Of a DNA stretch of 12,798 bases, positions 1 through 7,000 are shown piece after piece. The notes under the pieces are model-generated. The model saw only the letters and a program-made list of their open reading frames with translations. It searched no databases and had not been told where the DNA came from. A program made the translations under genes and the position numbers. Within the stretch, counting starts at the first letter, position 1, and every line of letters starts with the position of its first letter. Source of the DNA: an uncultured bacterium (GTDB taxonomy: Bacteria > Pseudomonadota > Gammaproteobacteria > Burkholderiales > Burkholderiaceae_E); NCBI GenBank assembly GCA_903864485.1, contig CAIPGD010000311.1, positions 1 to 12,798 of the forward strand, in the 5' to 3' direction.

Positions 1-321
1 AAGGACATGGCCGGTTTGCCGGACGCCATATTTGTGATCGACGTCGGGTATCACAAGATTGCGGTGACCGAGTCCCGCAAACTGGGGATTCCGCTGATTG
101 GCGTTGTGGATACCAACCACTCTCCCGAGGAAATCGATTACGTGATCCCCGGTAACGATGACTCTGGCAAGGCGATTCGGCTTTACGCGTCCGGCATTGC
201 AGACGCGATTCTCGCCGGACGTTCGCAGGCATTGCACGATATCGTCAAAACCGCTGGCGAAGACGAATTCGTTGAACTCGAAGCGGAACTCGCCGAACAC
301 GACGCAACCCCCACGGCCTGA
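1..321 (+). CDS. rpsB: 30S ribosomal protein S2, 3' end only
   Basis: C-terminal 106 residues of ribosomal protein S2, a structural protein of the small ribosomal subunit; the 5' part lies before the window. The reading frame is open from base 1 and starts with KDMAGLPDA, matching the S2 segment where the family reads KDMGGLPDA. The family hallmarks LGIP, VDTNHSPE and VIPGNDDS follow, with a GRSQAL segment and an acidic, Ala/Glu-rich tail ending in TPTA. The stop codon is TGA at 319-321. The methionine at 7-9 is internal and not a start. tsf follows after 55 bases, the usual rpsB-tsf arrangement, and no terminator is visible between them. The identification is secure; only the missing N-terminus limits it. 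Confidence 0.97.
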   Translation, partial: KDMAGLPDAIFVIDVGYHKIAVTESRKLGIPLIGVVDTNHSPEEIDYVIPGNDDSGKAIRLYASGIADAILAGRSQALHDIVKTAGEDEFVELEAELAEHDATPTA

Positions 322-376
322 TTCGAGCGGGTCGTTGCTTCCCACCCTTCCTCCAAGCATTCAAAAAGCACCCAAG

Positions 377-1276
377 ATGGCTGAAATCACTGCATCCCTC
401 GTAAAAACGCTTCGTGAAAAGACTGACGCTCCGATGATGGAGTGTAAGAAGGCACTGACCGAAGCCGATGGCGACCTTGACCGAGCTGAGGAGCTTCTTC
501 GCATCAAGCTCGGCAGCAAGGCGAGCAAGGCCGCAAGCCGTATTACGGCCGAGGGCGTGGTTGCCATCCACCTGAGTGCTGATGGCAAGACGGGTTCGAT
601 CGTTGAGCTCAATTCCGAGACTGATTTCGTCGCGAAGAACGACGATTTCATGGCGCTCGCGAATGGCGTTGCAGCGCTGGTGGCGACACAAAATCCGGCG
701 GACGTCGCTGCGCTCTCAGCCTTGCCGATGGGAGAAGGCACCGTTGAAAGCACCCGGACGGCGCTCATCGGCAAGATCGGCGAGAACATGGCGGTCCGTC
801 GCTTTGAGCGATTCGCCGCTCATGGCCATCTCGCGAGCTACATCCACGGTGGGTCCAAAGTTGGCGTGATCATTGACGTTGAGGGTGGTGACGAGTCGCT
901 TGCACGGGATCTGGCCATGCATATTGCTGCGAGTCGCCCGCGGGCGATTGATGCCACCGGAGTTGATTCGGTCTTCATCGAGAAAGAACGCTCGATCGCT
1001 CAACAAAAAGCGGCTGAATCTGGCAAGCCCGAAGACATCGTGAACAAGATGGTCGAAGGTGCTGTGCAGAAGGCCCTTAAAGAGGTCACGCTGCTGAATC
1101 AGGTGTTTGTGAAAGCCGAGGACGGCAAACAGACGGTTGAGCAGCTGTTGCGTGTGCGTGGCGCTCGCGTTCATGCCTTCCGGCTGTTTGTGGTTGGCGA
1201 GGGGATCGAGAAAAAGGTGACAGACTTTGCTGCGGAGGTCGCCGCCCAGGCAGCCGCAGCCAAAGCAGCGCACTGA
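377..1276 (+). CDS. tsf: Elongation factor Ts (EF-Ts)
   Basis: Nucleotide exchange factor that releases GDP from EF-Tu in the cytoplasm during translation. The protein has 299 residues; E. coli EF-Ts has 283. The N-terminal UBA-like domain (about 1-55) begins MAEITASLVK and holds the family motif around TDAPMMECKKAL (16-27). The EF-Tu contact motif ETDFVAK lies at 81-87. The two core subdomains follow, and the tail is Ala/Lys-rich and probably flexible. The ATG at 377 is chosen because the protein family begins there. The frame stays open 73 codons further upstream, but that part overlaps rpsB and resembles nothing. There is no clear Shine-Dalgarno; the leader just upstream is strongly pyrimidine-rich. 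pyrH starts 14 bases after the stop. Confidence 0.98.
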   Translation: MAEITASLVKTLREKTDAPMMECKKALTEADGDLDRAEELLRIKLGSKASKAASRITAEGVVAIHLSADGKTGSIVELNSETDFVAKNDDFMALANGVAALVATQNPADVAALSALPMGEGTVESTRTALIGKIGENMAVRRFERFAAHGHLASYIHGGSKVGVIIDVEGGDESLARDLAMHIAASRPRAIDATGVDSVFIEKERSIAQQKAAESGKPEDIVNKMVEGAVQKALKEVTLLNQVFVKAEDGKQTVEQLLRVRGARVHAFRLFVVGEGIEKKVTDFAAEVAAQAAAAKAAH

Positions 1277-1290
1277 GCACATCGCCAACG

Positions 1291-2013
1291 ATGGATCAAT
1301 CGCCACTCAAGTACCGCCGGATCCTGCTCAAGCTCTCGGGTGAAGCCCTGATGGGCAATGAGCCATACGGCATCGATCGGGTGACGATCGCGCGTATGGT
1401 GCGTGAAATCGCTGAAGTCAGCTTGATGGGGCTTGAGTTGGCCATTGTCATTGGCGGCGGCAACATTTTTCGCGGCGTCGCTGGAGGCGCGGCGGGCATG
1501 GATCGCGCCACGGCCGATTACATGGGAATGCTTGCTACGGTCATGAATGCGCTTGCCCTGCAGGACGCGCTTCGCCTTGGCGGGGTCGAAGCACGCGTTC
1601 AGTCCGCTCTCAAGATCGAACAGGTGGTTGAACCGTATATACGACCCAAGGCGCTACGCTACCTTGAGGAACGAAAAGTCGTTATTTTCGCGGCCGGCAC
1701 AGGTAATCCGTTCTTTACGACAGATACAGCAGCAGCGTTGCGTGCTGCCGAGGTGGGCGCCCAGATTGTGCTCAAGGCGACCAAGGTTGACGGGGTCTAC
1801 GATGCGGACCCAATGACCCACCCCAATGCGGTTCGTTTTGATCGAATTAGTTTTGATGAAGCGATTTCGCGTCGATTGTCAGTGCTCGACGCCACCGCAT
1901 TTGCCCTTTGCCGTGACCAGAAGCTCCCGATTAAAGTATTTTCTATCCTTAAAGAGGGCGCGCTCAAGCGCGTGGTCCTGGGTGAAGATGAAGGGACGCT
2001 TGTGCATGTCTAG
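1291..2013 (+). CDS. pyrH: UMP kinase (uridylate kinase)
   Basis: Phosphorylates UMP to UDP with ATP in pyrimidine nucleotide synthesis; bacterial PyrH is a hexamer of the amino-acid-kinase fold, unlike eukaryotic UMP kinases. The protein has 240 residues, the usual length. Visible motifs are KLSGEAL (14-20), the phosphate-binding GGGN (55-58), DRATADYMGMLAT (71-83), the UMP-site TGNPFFTTDTAA (137-148), KATKVDGVYDADP (162-174) and LDATAFALC (199-207). The ending GEDEGTLVHV is typical of Burkholderiales PyrH. The ATG at 1291 lies 14 bases after the tsf stop, with only a weak ribosome-binding site, so it probably depends on read-through from tsf. The stop is TAG at 2011-2013. Nothing looks disrupted. 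Confidence 0.98.
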   Translation: MDQSPLKYRRILLKLSGEALMGNEPYGIDRVTIARMVREIAEVSLMGLELAIVIGGGNIFRGVAGGAAGMDRATADYMGMLATVMNALALQDALRLGGVEARVQSALKIEQVVEPYIRPKALRYLEERKVVIFAAGTGNPFFTTDTAAALRAAEVGAQIVLKATKVDGVYDADPMTHPNAVRFDRISFDEAISRRLSVLDATAFALCRDQKLPIKVFSILKEGALKRVVLGEDEGTLVHV

Positions 2014-2045
2014 AAAAGTACTGGGACGATGTACGATTCTATTTT

Positions 2046-2049
2046 GGAG
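2046..2049 (+). promoter_or_regulatory. Shine-Dalgarno of frr
   Basis: GGAG lies 11 bases before the frr ATG at 2061, inside the 47-base pyrH-frr gap. It is one of the few recognisable Shine-Dalgarno sequences in the window, although the spacing is somewhat long. I found no convincing promoter or terminator in the rest of that gap. Confidence 0.55.
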
Positions 2050-2060
2050 AGCTTAAAGCC

Positions 2061-2621
2061 ATGTCTGCTCAGGAGGTTCGGCAGTCGACCGACCAGAAAA
2101 TGACGAAATCGATCGAATCCCTGCGGGTGACACTCTCGCGGATTCGTACCGGACGCGCCCATGCGGGTCTGCTTGACCACATTCAGGTCGATTATTACGG
2201 ATCGCCGGTGCCGATTTCTCAAGTTGCAAATGTGACTTTGATGGACGCTCGCACGATTGGCGTTTCTCCGTGGGAGAAAAAAATGGCCAGCGTGATCGAG
2301 AAGGCTATTCGCGAGAGCGATCTCGGACTCAACCCTGTTTCGATGGGCGACCTGCTGCGGGTGCCACTGCCTCCGTTATCTGAGGAGCGTCGGCGCGAGT
2401 TGGCCAAGGTTGTAAAAACCGAAGGTGAGCACGCGAAAGTGGCGGTACGCAACCTACGGCGGGATGCCAACGAACAATTCAAAAAGCTCCTTAAGGACAA
2501 GGAACTTTCTGAAGACGAAGAACGCCGGGCTCAAGACGATATTCAGAAACTTACTGATCGAAACGTGACCGAAATCGATCGAATTCTTGCCGAGAAAGAG
2601 AAAGAATTGCTGACGGTTTGA
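2061..2621 (+). CDS. frr: Ribosome recycling factor (RRF)
   Basis: Releases the ribosome from mRNA after termination, acting with EF-G. The protein has 186 residues, against 185 in E. coli, and aligns by eye almost end to end. The three-helix-bundle domain is formed by the N-terminal part (RIRTGRA at 28-33) and the C-terminal half. The conserved VRNLRRDAN segment at 129-137 includes Arg133, which corresponds to the essential Arg132 of E. coli. LLKDKELSEDEERRAQDDIQ follows at 143-162. The small beta domain in between has DYYGSPVP (44-51), DLGLNP (87-92) and RVPLPPLSEERR (100-111). The ATG at 2061 is preceded by GGAG. The frr stop (2619-2621) lies 32 bases before the uppS start. No oddities were seen. 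Confidence 0.98.
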   Translation: MSAQEVRQSTDQKMTKSIESLRVTLSRIRTGRAHAGLLDHIQVDYYGSPVPISQVANVTLMDARTIGVSPWEKKMASVIEKAIRESDLGLNPVSMGDLLRVPLPPLSEERRRELAKVVKTEGEHAKVAVRNLRRDANEQFKKLLKDKELSEDEERRAQDDIQKLTDRNVTEIDRILAEKEKELLTV

Positions 2622-2647
2622 GACTGACAGTCATTCAGGAAATCCTC

Positions 2648-2652
2648 AGGAG
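2648..2652 (+). promoter_or_regulatory. Candidate Shine-Dalgarno of uppS, oddly placed
   Basis: AGGAG ends only one base before the ATG at 2654, which is too close for ordinary initiation. A second, weaker AGGA lies at 2637-2640, 13 bases before the ATG. The AGGAG would be well spaced (10 bases) for the in-frame TTG at 2663. So the start is either the ATG served by the upstream AGGA or by coupling from frr, or the TTG three codons later. Confidence 0.35.
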
Positions 2653-2653
2653 C

Positions 2654-3490
2654 ATGTCAACGTTGAATCCTTCTCAGGCGGTCGTGGGTGGTGTGCCGAG
2701 GCACGTCGCAATCATCATGGACGGCAACGGCCGTTGGGCTTCACGACGGATGCTGCCGCGGGTTGCAGGCCATGTTCGTGGTGTCGACGCGGTGCGTGCA
2801 TCCGTTGAAGCTTGTCTCGATCGGGGTGTTCGATATCTCACTCTTTTCGCATTCAGTTCCGAAAATTGGCGTCGCCCTGCCGAGGAAGTGGGCGTTCTGA
2901 TGAGCCTGTTCCTTTCGGTGCTTGAACGCGAGATTGACAAGTTGGATCGCGCCCGCGTGAGACTGCGCGTGATCGGCGATCTGAAGGCATTTGAGCCTAA
3001 GCTACGCCATCGGATTTCGGAGGCAGAGGCCCGTACCGCTCGGCACCATCGTTTGACATTGACCATTTGCGCGAATTACGGCGGGCGCTGGGATATCGCG
3101 CAAGCAACGCGGCGCCTGCTAGATAGTCGCCCCGAATTGGCCCGATCGGGGGCGCCAATCGAGCCAAGCGACTTCGAGCCTTTCTTGGCACTCGCTTACG
3201 CCCCCGAGCCAGATCTATTCATTCGAACAGGCGGCGAACAGCGCGTCAGTAACTTCCTGCTTTGGCAACTGGCCTATACCGAGTTGTACTTCAGCCAAGC
3301 CTTCTGGCCAGATTTTGACGGGGCGGCGCTTGACCATGCCATCGCGTCCTACCGGTCTCGCGAGAGACGGTGTGGTCGTACGAGTGAACAGGTGCGTCAC
3401 GGACTCGAGCACCCCCCCGTTGCGGATCCGGTGCCCGCAGATTCCCACCACACTGAGCCCTTCGCCGCTCGCGTCGATCTCGGAATCTGA
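2654..3490 (+). CDS. uppS: Undecaprenyl diphosphate synthase (cis-prenyltransferase)
   Basis: Adds eight isopentenyl units to farnesyl diphosphate, giving the C55 carrier lipid for peptidoglycan and O-antigen. The protein has 278 residues from the ATG at 2654; E. coli UppS has 253. Hallmarks are HVAIIMDGNGRWA (17-29) with catalytic Asp23, FSSENWRRP (67-75), NYGGRWDI (141-148) and RTGGEQRVSNFLLWQ (191-205). WPDFD and ERRCGRTSEQ follow. The usual C-terminus ends near residue 246. Here about 30 further residues follow, rich in Pro, His and Ala, with no family resemblance I recognise. They begin at a run of seven C (3412-3418). The frame remains open upstream to a TTG at 2618 touching the frr stop, but the ATG fits the family better. 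cdsA follows after 20 bases. The substrate comes from the pathway of dxr, two genes on. Confidence 0.96.
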   Translation: MSTLNPSQAVVGGVPRHVAIIMDGNGRWASRRMLPRVAGHVRGVDAVRASVEACLDRGVRYLTLFAFSSENWRRPAEEVGVLMSLFLSVLEREIDKLDRARVRLRVIGDLKAFEPKLRHRISEAEARTARHHRLTLTICANYGGRWDIAQATRRLLDSRPELARSGAPIEPSDFEPFLALAYAPEPDLFIRTGGEQRVSNFLLWQLAYTELYFSQAFWPDFDGAALDHAIASYRSRERRCGRTSEQVRHGLEHPPVADPVPADSHHTEPFAARVDLGI

Positions 3491-3510
3491 CGGGCCGGCT
3501 GGCCAACGGG

Positions 3511-4392
3511 ATGCTAATTCCCCGGATCCTGACCGCGGCTGTACTGCTCGGGACGCTTCTCCCAGCACTATTTTTGTCGCCGAGCTGGGCTTGGGGAGCA
3601 ATCACTCTAATACTTTTTACGGGCGCAGCCGCCGAATGGTCTAAGTTAGTCGGTGCGAGCGCTTCTTGGGCCTTGTTGACTTTTATCGCGGGGTTGACCT
3701 GGATCGTTGTTCCTGTTTGGTTCTCGACCTCGACATTGCTGCCGTTTGCGCTTGCTCCGGCACTGCTTGCAACGCTTTTTTGGCTGATCATTTCCCCGTG
3801 GCGACTGGCGGGCGGTTCCTCGCAAGATCGACGCGCTCTATTCGGAGTTGTTCTGGCATTCAGCGCATGGCAGGCCGCGTTTGAACTCCGGCGTTGGGGC
3901 ATTGGGCTACTTCTTTCAACCGCCTGTATCGTCTGGGTGGCGGACGTCGCCGCCTACGTCGGTGGGCGTGCATTCGGTCGTCGCAAGTTGGCGCCAGCTA
4001 TCAGTCCAGGAAAAACCTGGGAAGGGGTTCTTTTTGCGGTCGGAGCCGTGCTTATCTTAGGCTGGGGCACAGTCGTCTATTCGGAAGACCTCGTCGCTAA
4101 CGCTCAGGAGGCCAACCTGTCAATGGCGCAATCCTGGGCCGTTCATAGCCTGCCGGTTCTGGTGGCGCAAAAGTTCGGCCTGCCAGGACTGCTTGTTATC
4201 CTGACGGCGCTCACGGGACTCTCGATCACAGGCGATCTATACGAATCGCTGCTAAAGCGTGAGGCCGGCGTGAAGGATAGTGGTCGTAGCCTGCCTGGAC
4301 ACGGCGGATTTCTTGATCGAATGGATGCACTGATGCCCGTTCTTCCGATTGGTTTTCTCATAGCGCATTTCCTGAGCGACCTTACATCATGA
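3511..4392 (+). CDS. cdsA: Phosphatidate cytidylyltransferase (CDP-diacylglycerol synthase)
   Basis: Inner-membrane enzyme that converts phosphatidate and CTP to CDP-diacylglycerol, the branch point to all phospholipids. The protein has 293 residues (E. coli 285) and is strongly hydrophobic, with several membrane segments (for example about 7-23, 28-42, 55-72, 78-95, 172-190 and 222-240). The complete family signature spans 246-272: SLLKR, four residues, KD, then LPGHGGF and DRMD with its Asp residues intact. A second conserved segment, LAPAISPGKTWEG, lies at 160-172. The ATG at 3511 has no good Shine-Dalgarno and begins MLIPRILTA, as expected for the family. Its TGA overlaps the dxr ATG by four bases, implying translational coupling. 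Confidence 0.97.
   Translation: MLIPRILTAAVLLGTLLPALFLSPSWAWGAITLILFTGAAAEWSKLVGASASWALLTFIAGLTWIVVPVWFSTSTLLPFALAPALLATLFWLIISPWRLAGGSSQDRRALFGVVLAFSAWQAAFELRRWGIGLLLSTACIVWVADVAAYVGGRAFGRRKLAPAISPGKTWEGVLFAVGAVLILGWGTVVYSEDLVANAQEANLSMAQSWAVHSLPVLVAQKFGLPGLLVILTALTGLSITGDLYESLLKREAGVKDSGRSLPGHGGFLDRMDALMPVLPIGFLIAHFLSDLTS
4389..4392 (+). promoter_or_regulatory. ATGA stop-start overlap joining cdsA and dxr
   Basis: The dxr ATG (4389-4391) shares bases with the cdsA TGA (4390-4392). Such overlaps usually couple translation of the second gene to termination of the first. No strong Shine-Dalgarno precedes it, which agrees with reinitiation. Confidence 0.7.
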
Positions 4393-5600
4393 ATTCTTCC
4401 ATCGCCGAGACTCATTCGCAGCCGCGGCGTGTTGTCGTGCTCGGCTCGACGGGGTCGATCGGCCGGAGCACCCTCGCGGTCATTGCCCACCAACCAACAA
4501 AATTCGAGGCGTGGGCATTGGTGGCACGCTCGGACATCGCGCAAATGCGCGAGCAGATTTTGACCATGCGCCCAGCCTATGCCGTCATGGTTGACCCGGC
4601 CGCAGCACGGCAGTTACGTGAGACCTTACCCCCTGGCATCCGTACAGAAGTTCTGAGTGGAGAGGACTCGGCCTGCGATCTTGCGGCTCACCCGAACGCA
4701 GATTCCGTAGTTGCGGCGGTTGTTGGCGCCGCTGGCCTGCCATTCGCACTTGCGGCGGCGCGGGCAGGCAAGCGGATCCTGCTGGCCAACAAAGAGGCTT
4801 TGGTGATGGCCGGACGGGTATTCATGGATGCCGTCCAGGCCGGCGGCGCGACCCTCTTGCCATTGGACTCGGAACATAACGCCATCTTCCAGTGCCTGCC
4901 CGTTGCGGGGTCCTTGTGGCCGCATACCCGGGGGGTTCGTCGCGTGTTGCTGACCGCCTCAGGCGGCCCCTTTCGTCGGTCCAGCTTGCATGAAATCGAA
5001 GCGGCCACCCCCGACCAAGCGTGTGCCCATCCAAATTGGTCGATGGGACGTAAGATCTCCGTCGATTCAGCCACGATGATGAACAAGGGCTTGGAGCTGA
5101 TCGAGGCAGCCTGGTTGTTTAACCTTGCACCCTCTCAGCTCGAGGTGGTCGTGCATCCTCAAAGCATCGTGCATTCTCTGGTCGAGTATTTAGACGGCTC
5201 GATGCTGGCACAGCTCGGCAACCCGGATATGCGCACGCCGATCGCCCATGCGCTCGCCTGGCCAGAGCGCTGCGAGAGTGGTGTCTCGATGCTTGACCTC
5301 GCCCGCTTGGGACGCCTGGATTTTGAGGCGCCTGATCTGGTGCGTTTTCCTTGCCTGCGATTGGCCCTCGAGGCGATCTCGGGTGGTGGTGCTGCTCCAT
5401 GCGTGCTGAATGGTGCCAATGAAATGTCGGTCGCCCAATTTTTGGCAGGTGGTTTGCGCTTCGGTCAGATTGCGCAGATCAATGAGGCAGTCTTGAATCG
5501 ATTGGGACATCAACCCGCTCCGACGACTCTCGACGGCGTATTGGATCTCGACCGTGAATCACGTGCGTTTGCGTCCCAGTTGCTAACCGGAGCGCACTGA
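4389..5600 (+). CDS. dxr: 1-deoxy-D-xylulose 5-phosphate reductoisomerase
   Basis: Second enzyme of the methylerythritol phosphate pathway: rearranges and reduces DXP to MEP with NADPH and a divalent metal, in the cytoplasm; the family is the target of fosmidomycin. The protein has 403 residues (E. coli 398). The NADPH-binding loop GSTGSIG lies at 19-25 and LANKEAL at 132-138. The metal ligands Asp160 and Glu162 are in LPLDSEHNAIFQ, and the third, Glu236, is in MMNKGLELIEA. The substrate-binding segments TASGGPF (189-195) and HPNWSMGRKISVDSATM (214-230) are intact. The start overlaps the cdsA stop and the TGA overlaps the rseP ATG by one base (TGATG). Its product pathway feeds isoprenoid units to uppS upstream. 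Confidence 0.98.
   Translation: MNSSIAETHSQPRRVVVLGSTGSIGRSTLAVIAHQPTKFEAWALVARSDIAQMREQILTMRPAYAVMVDPAAARQLRETLPPGIRTEVLSGEDSACDLAAHPNADSVVAAVVGAAGLPFALAAARAGKRILLANKEALVMAGRVFMDAVQAGGATLLPLDSEHNAIFQCLPVAGSLWPHTRGVRRVLLTASGGPFRRSSLHEIEAATPDQACAHPNWSMGRKISVDSATMMNKGLELIEAAWLFNLAPSQLEVVVHPQSIVHSLVEYLDGSMLAQLGNPDMRTPIAHALAWPERCESGVSMLDLARLGRLDFEAPDLVRFPCLRLALEAISGGGAAPCVLNGANEMSVAQFLAGGLRFGQIAQINEAVLNRLGHQPAPTTLDGVLDLDRESRAFASQLLTGAH
5589..5592 (+). promoter_or_regulatory. Shine-Dalgarno of rseP within dxr
   Basis: GGAG sits inside the last codons of dxr, seven bases before the rseP ATG at 5600. This is the best-spaced ribosome-binding site in the window, and it supports the TGATG junction start. 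Confidence 0.6.
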
Positions 5601-6967
5601 TGGCTGCTTTTTCCAGTGGCGTCATGACCTTAATTGCGTTCTTGGGTGCCTTAACGCTGCTCGTTTTTGTGCATGAGTTGGGCCACTTTCTGGCTGCGCG
5701 ATTTGTCGGCATTCAGGTATTACGATTTTCAATTGGTTTTGGGCCTGTCCTGTATTCCCGGCGATTCGGGAAAGACCAGACAGAATGGGCGTTATCGGCG
5801 ATTCCACTCGGCGGTTACGTCAAAATGCTCGGGGAGACCACGGGTCTGGAGCTTGAGCTCTCGGACATTCAACGGGAGCGCTCGTTTGAACGGGCGTCGC
5901 TAAGGTCCCGTGCGCTGGTCATCGTCGCTGGCCCCATTGCAAATCTCATCCTGGCTTCTCTGCTGTATTCAGTGCTCTCATGGAACGGCTTGTCAGAACC
6001 CGTTGCCCAAATCGCGGCGCCACCTGCGAGCAGTATTGCGGCGAATTCTGGCCTGGTCGCTGGGGACCAGATCGTTTCCGTGAATGATCAACGTACCGAG
6101 TCATGGAACGCACTGCGCCTTCAACTCTTTGATGCAGCACTCGGCAAGGAGCCCATTTTCCTTGAGATTATTCGTAACGGGACGCCCGCAGCCGTAGTCC
6201 TCGACACGACCCAGTTGGTGACCGATGTGCTTGAGAAGGACCCCATGGGAGCGCTCGGTTTTGAGCTCTCAGGCCTTCACGTCGAGGTGTCCGGGGTCGC
6301 GCCGGGCAGCGCAGCCCAAAAAGCTGGGCTTCAGGCAGGTGACATCGTTCGAAGTGTCGACGGGGATCCTGTCGGTCGCGCCACCATTCTGATCGAACAT
6401 GTTCGCGCCCGTCCTGGATACCCGACACGATTGGGTATCGAGCGCGAAGGCGCCGTCATGGATATTTCGGTCATTCCAGACTCGATCACCGATTCAGCAA
6501 CCAGCGTCGTGACTGGTCGAATTGGCGCTTCGCTCGCCACCCGCGCGACGACGGTCTTGATCCATCAGGGATTTCTTGGTGGATTGCACGCGGGGGTCAT
6601 GCGCACCATTGAAATGACTCATTTTTCGTTGAAAATGTTCGGCCGTATGCTGGCTGGCCAATTGTCCCTGAGGCAACTATCGGGACCCGTCACGATTGCA
6701 GATCAAGCCGGTCGAACCGCACAGATCGGATGGACCGCGTATCTTGCCTTTCTCGCGCTCATTAGTGTCAGCTTGGGAACTCTGAATTTATTGCCATTGC
6801 CCATGCTGGATGGCGGGCATTTGGTATATTGCGCCATCGAAGCGGTACGGGGACGCCCCCTGTCGGCGCAGGCGCTCAATCTAGCCCAACGGGCAGGGCT
6901 CGCATTAATCGTTGCAATGTCAGCGGTCGCCCTGTTCAATGATTTGGTTCGTTTATTCGGCCCCTGA
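5600..6967 (+). CDS. rseP: Site-2 intramembrane zinc protease RseP
   Basis: Inner-membrane metalloprotease. In the known sigma-E pathway it cuts the anti-sigma factor RseA after DegS, releasing the envelope-stress sigma factor; it also clears signal-peptide remnants. The protein has 455 residues, close to the E. coli length. The first membrane segment (about 9-25) carries the zinc motif HELGH at 25-29. The GGYVKM loop is at 71-76 and a second membrane segment at about 105-125. Two tandem PDZ domains follow (about 130-215 and 220-295), the second with SGVAPGSAAQKAGLQAGD at 231-248. The third zinc ligand region NLLPLPMLDGG lies at 396-406, with Asp404. A final membrane segment is at about 432-448. 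The start overlaps the dxr stop. bamA, a classic sigma-E target, follows after 33 bases. Confidence 0.97.
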   Translation: MAAFSSGVMTLIAFLGALTLLVFVHELGHFLAARFVGIQVLRFSIGFGPVLYSRRFGKDQTEWALSAIPLGGYVKMLGETTGLELELSDIQRERSFERASLRSRALVIVAGPIANLILASLLYSVLSWNGLSEPVAQIAAPPASSIAANSGLVAGDQIVSVNDQRTESWNALRLQLFDAALGKEPIFLEIIRNGTPAAVVLDTTQLVTDVLEKDPMGALGFELSGLHVEVSGVAPGSAAQKAGLQAGDIVRSVDGDPVGRATILIEHVRARPGYPTRLGIEREGAVMDISVIPDSITDSATSVVTGRIGASLATRATTVLIHQGFLGGLHAGVMRTIEMTHFSLKMFGRMLAGQLSLRQLSGPVTIADQAGRTAQIGWTAYLAFLALISVSLGTLNLLPLPMLDGGHLVYCAIEAVRGRPLSAQALNLAQRAGLALIVAMSAVALFNDLVRLFGP

Positions 6968-7000
6968 CTCGGCTGGATTTGTCTCTGATAGGTCCCTGTT

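Noticed and set aside
158..376. Open frame extending tsf 73 codons upstream over rpsB
   Set aside because: It overlaps the end of the conserved S2 protein, has no family resemblance, and EF-Ts begins exactly at ATG 377.
2017..2034. AGTACT and repeated GTAC in the pyrH-frr gap
   Set aside because: Four to six base palindromes are too short to support a binding site or hairpin without conservation data.
3493..3504. GGCC-GGCT-GGCC possible hairpin between uppS and cdsA
   Set aside because: A four-base stem in GC-rich sequence is expected by chance, and no U run follows.
3315..3644. Plus-strand open frame of 109 codons spanning the uppS end and cdsA start
   Set aside because: It is out of frame with both genes and resembles nothing. 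It matters only as the frame reached if the C7 run lost a base.
3291..3902. Minus-strand open frame of 203 codons across the uppS-cdsA junction
   Set aside because: It is antisense to two clear genes, has no recognisable domain, and shows no ribosome-binding site worth trusting.
6776..6800. GGAACT resembling a sigma-E -35 element upstream of bamA
   Set aside because: It lies in the strictly conserved codons of the RseP LDGG region, about 220 bases from bamA, and no matching -10 element follows at the right spacing.
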